A DNA stretch of 22,865 nucleotides from Butyrivibrio sp. CAG:318 (GCA_000431815.1 FR889259.1:52957-75821), one strand, 5' to 3'; shown: positions 15,146-22,573, counted from the first letter of the stretch. A program made the numbers and translations. Notes: generated from the sequence alone by a model not told the origin.

Positions 15146-17137
15146 TTAGCGGCATGAATTTCTGTATTGCACAGGCGTCATTTCAAACATTTTCTTAAAC
15201 AGCCTGTTAAAATGTTCAACATTCTGGTATCCAACCGCAAGTGCTATGTTTTCAACTGTCATATTGCCGTTTTTGAGAAGGACTTTAGCCTTTTTCATTC
15301 TGACATATGCAACATGCTCACCGAAAGTCTTGCCTGACTTATCTTTAATAAACTTAGATATGTATGGCTCTGAGAGGTGGAATTTGGCTGCAAGCGCTTC
15401 AAGTGTCACATATTGATAATTACTCTGTATGAAATTAATCATAGCCATAAGTCTGTCATCCTTGCTGTTGTCATTGCATCCAATCTGTGGAAGCTTATTG
15501 ACTGCAACAGTAAGTGCATGGATTGATGCTTTGATTATGTCCTCATCGATACCGGCACCCCAGTACATTCTGCCATCGTATGTAATTCCTACATAAGCCA
15601 TTGCCTTCGATGACGATCCGTGCGAAAGCGCATGTTCTTCATATACCGATAATTCATAGCTTATTCCAAAGTACTGCTTAATTGTATTACTTACCGCATC
15701 AAGACGTCCGTTACCATTGGCATCAACAATTGTCTTCTTCTCTCCACAGCAGATTGTCACTTCTGCCATAATTCCGTCATTCTGTTTGAAATGGCACTCT
15801 GAAATATTAAAATACGGAGTATTTTCAATGTAATTATTCTCGAATATTTCATATACCCACTGAGGTGACAATTCCTTGTGTTCCTCATCTGATACCTGCT
15901 TAACTGCATAACCAACTTCTTCACGCATCTTCTCCGGCAATGCTATACTGAAATTCTGCTTCAGTATATAACTTACGCCGCCTTTTCCCGACTGGCTGTT
16001 AATTCTTATAACATCTCCGTCGTATGTTCTTCCAACATCAATAGGATCAATAGGAAGATATGGAACTGTCCACTTATCAAGTTTCTTTTCCTCACGCCAT
16101 GCCATACCTTTGGCAATTGCATCCTGGTGTGAACCCGAAAATGCCGAGAATACCAGATCTCCGGCATACGGCTGTCTGGCATTAACCGTCATCCTTGTAA
16201 GTCTTTCGTATTTGTCTCTTATCTCAGGCATATTTGAGAACTCAAGTCCCGGATCTATTCCATGTGAATACATATTCATTGCGAGTGTAATGATGTCTAC
16301 ATTACCGGTTCTCTCTCCATTACCGAAAAGTGTACCCTCTATCCTGTCGGCACCGGCTAAAAGTCCAAGTTCCGCATCAGCCACTCCGGTACCTCTGTCA
16401 TTATGAGGATGAAGGCTTAACACTACATTATCCCTGTATTTAAGATTCTTGCTGACATATTCTATCTGTGTGGCAAACACATGAGGCATTGCAGTCTCAA
16501 CAGTGGCCGGTATATTGATTATTGCTTTATTGTCTGCCGATGGCTGCCATACATCAAGCACCGCATTACACACTTCGACAGCATAATCAACTTCTGTTCC
16601 GTGGAAACTTTCCGGACTGTATTCAAATGAAAAATCACCCTCTGTCTCGTCGGCAAGCGTCTTAAGGAGCTTTGCACCGTCTATTGCAAGCTGTTTAATC
16701 TGCTCCTTGCTCTTCTTGAATACCTGCTCCCGCTGTGCAACAGATGTTGAATTATAGAGATGAATTACAGCATGCGGAGCACCTTTTACAGCCTCAAAAG
16801 TCTTTCTGATAATGTGTTCCCTTGCCTGTGTAAGCACCTGTACCGTGACATCATCAGGTATCATGTCACGTTCAATAAGTGTTCTCATAAATATATATTC
16901 GGTCTCAGATGCAGCAGGGAAACCAACTTCTATTTCCTTAAAACCAATATCAACCAACATCTGGAAAAATTCTATTTTTTCTTCAAGGCTCATAGGCTCT
17001 ATAAGCGCCTGATTGCCATCCCTCAAATCAACTGAACACCAAACAGGAGGCTTATCAATGTAATCCTTCTTTACCCAGTCATATTCACATACCGGCGGCA
17101 TAAAATACTGCCTAATATACTTGTTACTATTTTTCAT
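15146..17137 (-). CDS. leuA: 2-isopropylmalate synthase fused to a C-terminal AraC-type DNA-binding domain
   Basis: Residues 1 to about 430 form a type 2 LeuA catalytic domain, which joins acetyl-CoA and 2-ketoisovalerate in the first step of leucine synthesis. Seen are LRDGNQA (38-44, metal ligand D40), HPHNDRGTG (243-251, ligands H243 and H245) and GNGERTGN (272-279). Residues 440-550 match the LeuA regulatory domain that binds leucine in known enzymes. After a short polar linker, residues 563-663 form a complete AraC/XylS double helix-turn-helix: FHLSEPYISKFIKDKSG in the first HTH and IALAVGYQNVEHFNRLFKK in the second. The reading frame is continuous. Typical type 2 enzymes stop near residue 560. 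The ATG at 17137 is chosen over one at 17182 because AGAGAGG lies eight bases upstream. Enzyme identity is firm; a leucine-responsive regulatory role is inference. Confidence 0.93.
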   Translation of the reverse strand: MKNSNKYIRQYFMPPVCEYDWVKKDYIDKPPVWCSVDLRDGNQALIEPMSLEEKIEFFQMLVDIGFKEIEVGFPAASETEYIFMRTLIERDMIPDDVTVQVLTQAREHIIRKTFEAVKGAPHAVIHLYNSTSVAQREQVFKKSKEQIKQLAIDGAKLLKTLADETEGDFSFEYSPESFHGTEVDYAVEVCNAVLDVWQPSADNKAIINIPATVETAMPHVFATQIEYVSKNLKYRDNVVLSLHPHNDRGTGVADAELGLLAGADRIEGTLFGNGERTGNVDIITLAMNMYSHGIDPGLEFSNMPEIRDKYERLTRMTVNARQPYAGDLVFSAFSGSHQDAIAKGMAWREEKKLDKWTVPYLPIDPIDVGRTYDGDVIRINSQSGKGGVSYILKQNFSIALPEKMREEVGYAVKQVSDEEHKELSPQWVYEIFENNYIENTPYFNISECHFKQNDGIMAEVTICCGEKKTIVDANGNGRLDAVSNTIKQYFGISYELSVYEEHALSHGSSSKAMAYVGITYDGRMYWGAGIDEDIIKASIHALTVAVNKLPQIGCNDNSKDDRLMAMINFIQSNYQYVTLEALAAKFHLSEPYISKFIKDKSGKTFGEHVAYVRMKKAKVLLKNGNMTVENIALAVGYQNVEHFNRLFKKMFEMTPVQYRNSCR

Positions 17138-17170
17138 CTGTTTAACCTCTCTTCTGCTTAACTGACCGTT

Positions 17171-17217
17171 ATGATAACACATTTATGCTCTTTTTGAAAT
17201 GATTAAATTTAATCATT
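17171..17217 (-). promoter_or_regulatory. leuA-HTH promoter region with a perfect 20-bp palindrome
   Basis: AATGATTAAATTTAATCATT (17198-17217) is a perfect 20-bp palindrome. A possible promoter, TTTCAA (minus strand, 17194-17199) and TATCAT (17171-17176) with 17 bases between, overlaps its edge. The palindrome would sit at the -35 and just upstream, a normal place for an operator. Dimeric regulators bind such sites. AraC proteins more often use direct repeats, so autoregulation by the encoded fusion is only one option. Confidence 0.55.
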
Positions 17218-17249
17218 ATATTTGATGTATTTTATTCTTATGCATTATT

Positions 17250-17281
17250 AAAAACTCCCGTCTTTTACAACGGGAGTTTTA
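17250..17281 (-). terminator. Intrinsic terminator of the pulA2-X25 operon
   Basis: The perfect 10-bp arms AAAACTCCCG and CGGGAGTTTT enclose a 10-nt loop and are followed by T on the minus strand. It separates the X25-type gene from leuA, so leuA needs its own promoter. Confidence 0.88.
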
Positions 17282-17328
17282 TAGGAGTTTTTAGGAAGTA
17301 CAATTTGAAAATTTAATTGTTCTAAAAA

Positions 17329-17823
17329 TTATTCTGTAACTGTTCTCTTCTTTGCTGCTACAGTTACAACTGCTGCTGTTGCAGCTACAGCCAATACTAC
17401 GAAAAGAGCTGTATGTGAAGCATCGCCTGTTGTTGTATCTGCTGCCGGGTTAACTGCTACTGATGCCTTAGTACCGTCGAAAGAAACAACTACTGTAGAG
17501 TTGTCATTATCAACAGTTACTTTTGCGTTTGATCCGCCGCTTGAAGCATCGCCTTCAAGGTTGTATTCACCGTTATCCCATGCACCGTTTGTAGCGATTT
17601 TGAACTCATATGTTCCTGCCTTAACGCCTGTGAATGTGCATGAATATGTTCCATCTCCATTGTCCTTCATCTGGTTCTGAGCTGGATCCCAGTCAACTCC
17701 GCAAAGGCCCTCTGCGCCTGCTACATTGTAAGTATCAGCTGCGAATGCTGCTACTGCCATAGAACCGATGATCATTGTTGCTGCAAGTACTGCTGCGAGT
17801 ACTTTTTTGATAGTTTTTTTCAT
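17329..17823 (-). CDS. Small surface-anchored protein with an X25-type starch-binding-like domain
   Basis: The 164 residues hold a signal peptide (1 to about 29, ending AFAA), one beta-sandwich domain (about 31-125) and a C-terminal anchor. The domain resembles the X25 module of Bacillus-type amylopullulanases: a GVDWDPAQNQMKDNGDGTY segment at 42-60 and VKAGTYEFKIATNGAW at 67-82. The tail has a TGD motif (132-134), a hydrophobic stretch (138-157) and KKR, like Lachnospiraceae cell-surface anchors, but lacks a clear LPxTG. No catalytic domain is present. It follows pulA copy 2 by 57 bases and is closed off by a terminator. A narrow set of Ala and Thr codons (mostly GCT/GCA, ACT/ACA) and an AAAGGAG site suggest high expression. 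A starch-tethering role is inferred. Confidence 0.75.
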   Translation of the reverse strand: MKKTIKKVLAAVLAATMIIGSMAVAAFAADTYNVAGAEGLCGVDWDPAQNQMKDNGDGTYSCTFTGVKAGTYEFKIATNGAWDNGEYNLEGDASSGGSNAKVTVDNDNSTVVVSFDGTKASVAVNPAADTTTGDASHTALFVVLAVAATAAVVTVAAKKRTVTE

Positions 17824-17851
17824 AATAACTACTCCTTTTATTTTTTATTTT

Positions 17852-17903
17852 TATATAAAGACTCTTCCGAGTCCTATATACTATTTAAGCTTTCCTTTTA
17901 CAA
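17852..17903 (-). promoter_or_regulatory. Hairpin and possible internal promoter between pulA copy 2 and the X25-type gene
   Basis: A hairpin (GACTC-TTCC-GAGTC at 17860-17873, with TATATA arms outside) lies in the 57-base gap, 29 bases before the X25 start. A weak promoter, TTGTAA (minus strand, 17898-17903) and TATATA (17875-17880) with a 17-base spacer, overlaps the end of pulA. Either RNA processing or extra initiation could raise X25 output above pulA. Confidence 0.35.
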
Positions 17904-20505
17904 GGATGGTTGTTGAAATTCCTTCAACAGTTATGCTTCCTGATGCCTTACCAAGAGATGTGCATCCTGCTTTGTCTCCCTGAACACATATTGTCCAGTC
18001 TCCATCCGGAAGCGTTATTGTCTGTGCCTCTTTAAGCGGATTGTATACTACAAATATTCCATCTGAAACCTCTCCGTTATTCGGCGCCAGCTCATATGCA
18101 ATGACTCCATCAGCCGTGCCTTCTGTAAATGTGTAATAATCAAGTGCCTTTTCCATGCTTCTGAATGCCGCATGAGCTTTACGTAATGCTATAAGTCCTT
18201 TATAGTATTCAAACACTTTCTCGTTATCAGCCTTGGAAAGGTCATCCCATTTAAGGCTGTTTACAGAATCCGGTGCATTATAACTGTTTGAATTAAACGT
18301 ACCGTCGTCATTGGTCTTGCTTCTTAAAAATTCTTCTCCGGCAAGTATGAACGGAACACCCTGAGATGTATATACAATTGCTGCTGACATAAGGTTCTGC
18401 TTAACCTTATCTTCCATACTGTCATCTGCATTGGATGTGTTAATCTCATCCCAGATTGTAAGGTTATCATGGCAGCATGAATAGTTTATCTGCTGGTATG
18501 GAAGTGAACTCCAGGCTACTTTTCCCTGTATGCTGTTCTTAATAGTTGAAGCCTTTCCGGTATCACCGTTTACATAGCCTTTTTCCTTTGCTTTGAAAAC
18601 ACTGCCTTTGATCGCATCTCTTATAGTATCGTTAAACATACCAAAGTTTCCGAGATTGACTGCATTTGTCTGAGTTGAAAGTGCTGTGCCTTCCTTGGTC
18701 GTTGTTGTTGTCATTGACCAACCTTCACCATAAATGATAATTGAAGGATCTATTTCATCAAGAGCTGCTCTTATTTCTTTGATTGTCTGGACATCTATGA
18801 GTCCGACAAGGTCAAATCTGAATCCATCAATATGATATTCTTTTGCCCAATATGCAACCGAATCAACGATGAAATTTCTAACCATTGCTCTTTCTGACGC
18901 TACATCATTACCACAGCCCGAACCATTTGACCCCGGTCTGTAGAAATAATCCGGAACAAGCTTGTTATAGCAATAATCTGTGCTATATGTATGGTTATAT
19001 ACAACATCCATAACAACGCTTATGTCATTATCATGTAATGTCTTGACCATCTCTTTGAATTCCTTAACTCTCACATCTCCGTTATATGGATCTGTTGAGT
19101 ATGAGCCTTCCGGCGAATTGTAGTTCTTTGGATCATATCCCCAGTTGAACTGGTTTGTATCAAGTTTTGTCTCATCAACCGTAGCATAATCATATACCGG
19201 ATTAAGCTGAATGTGTGTTATGCCAAGTTCCTTGATGTGGTCAAGTCCGGTTGACTGTCCTTTGCTGTTGGTTGTACCTGTCTCTGTAAGTCCGAGATAT
19301 TTGCCGGTATTTTTAATTCCGGATGATGCATCTGATGAAAGATCTCTGACATGGAGTTCATAAATCGATACATCGGTATTCTTCAAATTCTTATTTGGAT
19401 TGCTGTCATTATCCCAACCGGCAGGATTGGTGGAATCCATATCTATTACCATTGCCCTGTCGCCATTGACTCCTACTGTCTTGGCATAAGGGTCGCATGC
19501 TTCATTCTGTGTATCTCCGAAATCAGCGGTATATGTGTAATATGTTCCGTTTAAATCACCATCGACTTTCACTTCCCATACACCCTTGTCATCTGATTCC
19601 ATATCATGTGATTCAATCAGGTCATCCTTGCCTTCTTCACCGCCTTTGTAAAGATTAACCTTTACACCGGCTGCGGTAGGTGCCCATACTTTGAATGTTG
19701 TTGATTCCTTGCTCCATGTTGCTCCAAGGTCATCGCCGTCATATGTATATGCATTTTCGAATTCCTCAGTCGAATAGAAATCCGGGATAGTTATATCGTA
19801 TTTGTATTCATTATTCATAAGTACACGATATTTTGAAAATGCATCCAGTTTCTCGTCAAATGTAATTGTATACTTCTTAGGATCTCTGTCATCAACTCCT
19901 GCGCTTGCAGCTTTAACGACTTCGTCATTTTTATCTATGATTTCAAGTGTCATATCTTCTGTCCAGTCATCTGTAAGAAAAACCGTAACACTCTTATAAT
20001 CATCTGCCATAACAGCCGAACTTACGCCTGTTCCCTTTATGCAGTCATCCGCAAATACTGTCTTGAATTCTGCTTCACCTGATTTAACATATACATCAAC
20101 AGTTCCTGCGAGTATCGAAGATGTATCGATAATTCTGTCATCTTCTATATCTTTGGCTTCCCATTCGTTAAGCCTTACTATAAATCCAATCTGCGCTGTA
20201 CCTGCCGCAAATTTAGCTGTTGTCACAACTCCGTTATCATCTATTTCTTCACCGAACTTGTATTCCGCTCCATCTCCTGTTGACCAGAGCCATACATTCC
20301 ATCCGGTGTATGTATTATCTTCTCTTAGATAATGAAGATTAAGCGTTATCTCTGTCGGCTGGTCTGTGCCGCCTTTTGTCTCGACAGTGTTCTCCGTTGT
20401 TTCCTGCTGCGTTGTGGCTTTCTTCTTGCCACATCCTGCAATCAGCACTGCAATCATGGCAATTATAAGAATGACTGACAGCACTCTTTTTAATTTATTA
20501 TCCAT
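17881..20505 (-). CDS. pulA: Lipoprotein type I pullulanase (GH13), copy 2
   Basis: This is a paralogue of the pullulanase at 8143-10758 with the same domain order. Its 874 residues contain a lipoprotein signal (lipobox LIAGC, C25), a CBM41-like domain (about 50-145), an Ig-like domain, a CBM48-like domain (about 255-345), the GH13 barrel and a C-terminal beta domain. Catalytic signatures are WGYDP, nucleophile D565 in DGFRFD, acid/base E594 in YGEGW and D680 in HDN. The ATG at 20505 is used. A TTG at 20553 would open the frame 16 codons earlier, but it lies upstream of the -10 box and gives no signal-peptide start. It is transcribed with the small X25-type gene behind it. Surface release of linear maltodextrins from branched starch is the expected role. 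Confidence 0.94.
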   Translation of the reverse strand: MDNKLKRVLSVILIIAMIAVLIAGCGKKKATTQQETTENTVETKGGTDQPTEITLNLHYLREDNTYTGWNVWLWSTGDGAEYKFGEEIDDNGVVTTAKFAAGTAQIGFIVRLNEWEAKDIEDDRIIDTSSILAGTVDVYVKSGEAEFKTVFADDCIKGTGVSSAVMADDYKSVTVFLTDDWTEDMTLEIIDKNDEVVKAASAGVDDRDPKKYTITFDEKLDAFSKYRVLMNNEYKYDITIPDFYSTEEFENAYTYDGDDLGATWSKESTTFKVWAPTAAGVKVNLYKGGEEGKDDLIESHDMESDDKGVWEVKVDGDLNGTYYTYTADFGDTQNEACDPYAKTVGVNGDRAMVIDMDSTNPAGWDNDSNPNKNLKNTDVSIYELHVRDLSSDASSGIKNTGKYLGLTETGTTNSKGQSTGLDHIKELGITHIQLNPVYDYATVDETKLDTNQFNWGYDPKNYNSPEGSYSTDPYNGDVRVKEFKEMVKTLHDNDISVVMDVVYNHTYSTDYCYNKLVPDYFYRPGSNGSGCGNDVASERAMVRNFIVDSVAYWAKEYHIDGFRFDLVGLIDVQTIKEIRAALDEIDPSIIIYGEGWSMTTTTTKEGTALSTQTNAVNLGNFGMFNDTIRDAIKGSVFKAKEKGYVNGDTGKASTIKNSIQGKVAWSSLPYQQINYSCCHDNLTIWDEINTSNADDSMEDKVKQNLMSAAIVYTSQGVPFILAGEEFLRSKTNDDGTFNSNSYNAPDSVNSLKWDDLSKADNEKVFEYYKGLIALRKAHAAFRSMEKALDYYTFTEGTADGVIAYELAPNNGEVSDGIFVVYNPLKEAQTITLPDGDWTICVQGDKAGCTSLGKASGSITVEGISTTILVKGKLK

Positions 20506-20543
20506 AAGAATTTTTCTTTTCCATCCTTCCCTTGTTTGATTAG

Positions 20544-20608
20544 ATTCTAGCAAAAAAAACTTTTTTCTTAAATATCAATAATCTTAGAATCGTGTCAGAT
20601 TTCTTAGA
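20544..20608 (-). promoter_or_regulatory. Promoter of pulA copy 2 with shared activator-type element
   Basis: An extended -10, TGCTAGAAT (hexamer at 20544-20549), lies exactly 20 bases downstream of TTCTAAGATTATTGATATTT (minus strand, 20570-20589), identical to the element before copy 1. A second TCTAAGA (20602-20608) lies 20 bases upstream of the first (20582-20588). The two half-sites are thus two helical turns apart, as in many AraC-type activator sites. TGACA also lies between the half-sites in both promoters. Confidence 0.65.
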
Positions 20609-20623
20609 TATTTTAAACATCAC

Positions 20624-20672
20624 AAAAAAACCGGCAGTCTAATCAAATTCCATTGAATTAAACTGCCGGTTT
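20624..20672 (-). terminator. Intrinsic terminator of the Rpn-tail gene
   Basis: AAACCGGCAGT (20628-20638) pairs with ACTGCCGGTTT (20662-20672), and on the minus strand seven T follow. It ends transcription coming from the small gene at 20708-20962 before the pulA promoter. Confidence 0.85.
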
Positions 20673-20707
20673 CATATGCCGCTCTTCTCGTTTAGTTGTT
20701 CCTGTTT

Positions 20708-20962
20708 CTAGTCCTCACTCCGGTATTCTTCCATCCGCTTCTCTGCTTCTTCCCGTGTCAGGCTGCATTCCTCCATCAGGCGCTGTATCGATTCCTCATG
20801 ACTGCATCCAAATTTACGGCAAAGTGAAAGCACTGCCTGTTCGCGTCCAAGCTGCTCTCCTTCGGCCCTTCCGCGTTCCAGCCCCGCCTGCTCTCCTTCG
20901 GCCCGTTCATCCTGCCGTATCATCTCCATCTCACGCTCTTCGTCAAATTCATATATGCTCAT
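20708..20962 (-). CDS. Small protein matching the C-terminal tail of Rpn-type (PD-(D/E)XK) nucleases
   Basis: The 84 residues are strongly charged. A MSIYEFDEEREMEMIRQDER start leads into Gly-spaced EGxxxGxERG repeats (about 21-42), probably a coiled coil, then a small helical part with LSLCRKFGCSHEESIQRLM. This looks like the C-terminal tail of Rpn recombination-promoting nucleases; the nuclease domain is absent. GGAGG lies eight bases before the ATG, so it may be a real short gene. In frame upstream, however, the codons read GAEVKK after a TAA, which fits the longer protein, so the GGAGG may be old coding sequence and the gene a 5'-truncated remnant. A second copy starts beyond the window and ends at 22746. 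The gene is more GC-rich than its neighbours. Confidence 0.6.
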   Translation of the reverse strand: MSIYEFDEEREMEMIRQDERAEGEQAGLERGRAEGEQLGREQAVLSLCRKFGCSHEESIQRLMEECSLTREEAEKRMEEYRSED

Positions 20963-21019
20963 CTTCTTGACCTCCGCACCTTAACCGCCAAAATATTTTA
21001 CAGACACGCTCTCGCTTCG

Positions 21020-21026
21020 TTGCACG
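21020..21026. repeat. Target site duplication, left copy
   Basis: TTGCACG directly precedes the left inverted repeat and is repeated at 22606-22612 directly after the right one. It marks the insertion site of the element. Confidence 0.85.
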
Positions 21027-21049
21027 CCAATGTCATTAAGTTAAGAAAA
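21027..21049 (+). repeat. Left terminal inverted repeat of the insertion sequence
   Basis: All 23 bases match the reverse complement of 22583-22605. Confidence 0.93.
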
Positions 21050-21082
21050 CAAAAAAGTATTGACAAGCAGAATAATTTGTGC

Positions 21083-21119
21083 GGCCGCATTTGCTACTGC
21101 CTTTATAGCGAATGCGGCC
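21083..21119 (+). promoter_or_regulatory. Strong hairpin upstream of the transposase gene
   Basis: A 14-bp stem with one wobble (21083-21096 with 21106-21119; arms GGCCGCATT and AATGCGGCC) closes a 9-nt loop, about 40 bases before the transposase ATG. IS10 and IS50 use comparable inverted repeats to stop outside transcripts from making transposase; the same role is inferred here. No convincing -35/-10 pair is seen between it and the left end: a TTGACA at 21060-21065 has no matching -10. Confidence 0.6.
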
Positions 21120-21160
21120 CTTGTAATTAAGATAATTTCTTTTTTACAGGAGGTCACCAA

Positions 21161-22465
21161 ATGAATTTTGTTGAAAAACACAAAGAAAAATTATTTTCTT
21201 GCATTAATGAACTTGAGAAAGATAGAGAACTATGCTTCTATAATCCCAAAACCGACTTTGTCAGAAAACGCAAACTTACTTTTTCTTCTGTTATTAAATG
21301 CTTTTTGGTTATGGAGGGTTCATCTATTCAAAAAGAATTATTAAAGTACACGGATTATGATTCACAAGCCGCTTCTGATTCGGCATTTTGTCAACAGCGA
21401 AAAAAGATACGTCCGGAGGCTTTTATCTCTTTATTTCACAGGTTTACACAATCATTACCATGCAAAAATACATACAAAGGGTATCGGCTTTTGGCATGTG
21501 ATGGCTCAAATTTATGTACTTCTATTATTTCAGATAATAAAAAATATATGCCTCAGGGAGGTTCTTCAAATTCTAAATGTAAATATCTTCATTTGAATGC
21601 TTTATACGATATTCAAAATGATATTTATACAGCAATAGATGTGGAACCTGCAAGAATTAAAAATGAAAAGTCAGCTTTAGTACGTATGTTGTATGAACAA
21701 CCAAAAGAACAGAAAGCAATATATATCGCAGACAGAGGTTATGAATCTTATAATGTTATTGCCCACATTGACTCATTAAAGCAAAAATTTCTAATACGCA
21801 TTAAGGATAATAGTGTTGGTGGATTTTTAAAATTCTTTTCTCAACCGGATTCTGAGGAATTTGATGAAGAATATACAAGAAAATTCACAAGAAAATCCTC
21901 GCGCAAATATACCAAAATGAACGAAACTCACATTCCGATTCGTCACAAATACCATCAAATGAATTTTTTTACCGAAGAACATGAAGAATATGAAATAAAT
22001 TTTCGTATTATAAGATTTGCATTAAAGGGTGGTGGGTATGAATGCTTAATTACAAACCTGCCTAAAGAAGATTTCGCTACAGAGGAAATAAAAGAGCTGT
22101 ACCATTTACGTTGGGAAATAGAAACATCATTTAGAAAATTAAAATACACAATCGGGTTAAATTATTTTCATGGAAAAAAGGAAGAATTGGTTCTTCAGGA
22201 GATATATTCAAGAGTAATTATGTATAATTTTAGCCAGGTTATTGCAGGGTGTATAATCACAGAAAAGAAAAACAAAAAATGGAAATATAAGGTTGATTTC
22301 AAACGAGCAGCATCAGTATGCAGAAAAATCTTAACAGGAAAAATAAAATTAAAAGAAATCGTTAAACTATTAGAAAGAAATATGATTCCGTCCCGCCCGG
22401 ATAGATCATATGAAAGAAACCGAACGAGAATAAATTCTCTTTGGATTCAGCACTATAGTATATAA
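21161..22465 (+). CDS. IS4-family transposase
   Basis: This 434-residue DDE transposase cuts and joins the ends of the surrounding element. Catalytic residues are D114 in CDGSN, D191 in ADRGYES and E321. The last lies in the family YREK signature, Y314-x2-R317-x3-E321-x6-K328. An N-terminal DNA-binding region precedes the RNase H-like fold, and the insertion between the second Asp and the Glu (about 200-300) is beta-rich and charged, as in IS4 relatives. A near-perfect AGGAGGT ribosome binding site lies six bases before the ATG. The C-terminus is basic. The frame is intact, so the protein is probably functional. It is the only gene inside the inverted repeats. Confidence 0.95.
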   Translation: MNFVEKHKEKLFSCINELEKDRELCFYNPKTDFVRKRKLTFSSVIKCFLVMEGSSIQKELLKYTDYDSQAASDSAFCQQRKKIRPEAFISLFHRFTQSLPCKNTYKGYRLLACDGSNLCTSIISDNKKYMPQGGSSNSKCKYLHLNALYDIQNDIYTAIDVEPARIKNEKSALVRMLYEQPKEQKAIYIADRGYESYNVIAHIDSLKQKFLIRIKDNSVGGFLKFFSQPDSEEFDEEYTRKFTRKSSRKYTKMNETHIPIRHKYHQMNFFTEEHEEYEINFRIIRFALKGGGYECLITNLPKEDFATEEIKELYHLRWEIETSFRKLKYTIGLNYFHGKKEELVLQEIYSRVIMYNFSQVIAGCIITEKKNKKWKYKVDFKRAASVCRKILTGKIKLKEIVKLLERNMIPSRPDRSYERNRTRINSLWIQHYSI

Positions 22466-22495
22466 CGATTTCCAAATATAATATATACCTAATTT

Positions 22496-22519
22496 AGACA
22501 GAAAGCAATCTGTCTTTTT
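22496..22519 (+). terminator. Transposase gene terminator
   Basis: AGACAG (22496-22501) and CTGTCT (22510-22515) form a 6-bp stem with an 8-nt loop, ending in five T. It starts 30 bases after the stop codon. Confidence 0.75.
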
Positions 22520-22533
22520 GTGATGCAAAAAAA

Positions 22534-22573
22534 TTCACGACTACATTTTTTAGTTGAAAAATGCAGCCGTGAA
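22534..22573. repeat. Subterminal imperfect hairpin near the right end of the insertion sequence
   Basis: The arms 22534-22550 and 22557-22573 form 15 base pairs with two mismatches around a 6-nt loop, ten bases inside the right inverted repeat. It may block transcription entering from the right, or take part in transposase recognition. Confidence 0.5.

Noticed and set aside
17138..17182. Upstream ATG adding 15 residues to the LeuA fusion
   Set aside because: It lacks a ribosome binding site, while the ATG at 17137 has AGAGAGG at proper spacing and gives a normal LeuA N-terminus.
17198..17217. Reading the leuA palindrome as a Fur or CodY box
   Set aside because: It is AT-rich and symmetric but fits neither consensus well: it lacks the GATAATGAT hexamer pattern of Fur and the AATTTTC-GAAAATT pattern of CodY.
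20506..20553. Upstream TTG start adding 16 residues to pullulanase copy 2
   Set aside because: The TTG lies upstream of the extended -10 box, the added residues (LESNQTREGWKRKIL) spoil the lipoprotein signal, and the ATG at 20505 gives a normal one.
10861..20589. Idea that the LeuA-AraC fusion is the activator of the pullulanase promoters
   Set aside because: It is the only AraC-type domain in the window and the promoters carry direct repeats, but the pullulanase element is absent from the leuA promoter and nothing links leucine sensing to starch use. Proximity alone is not enough.
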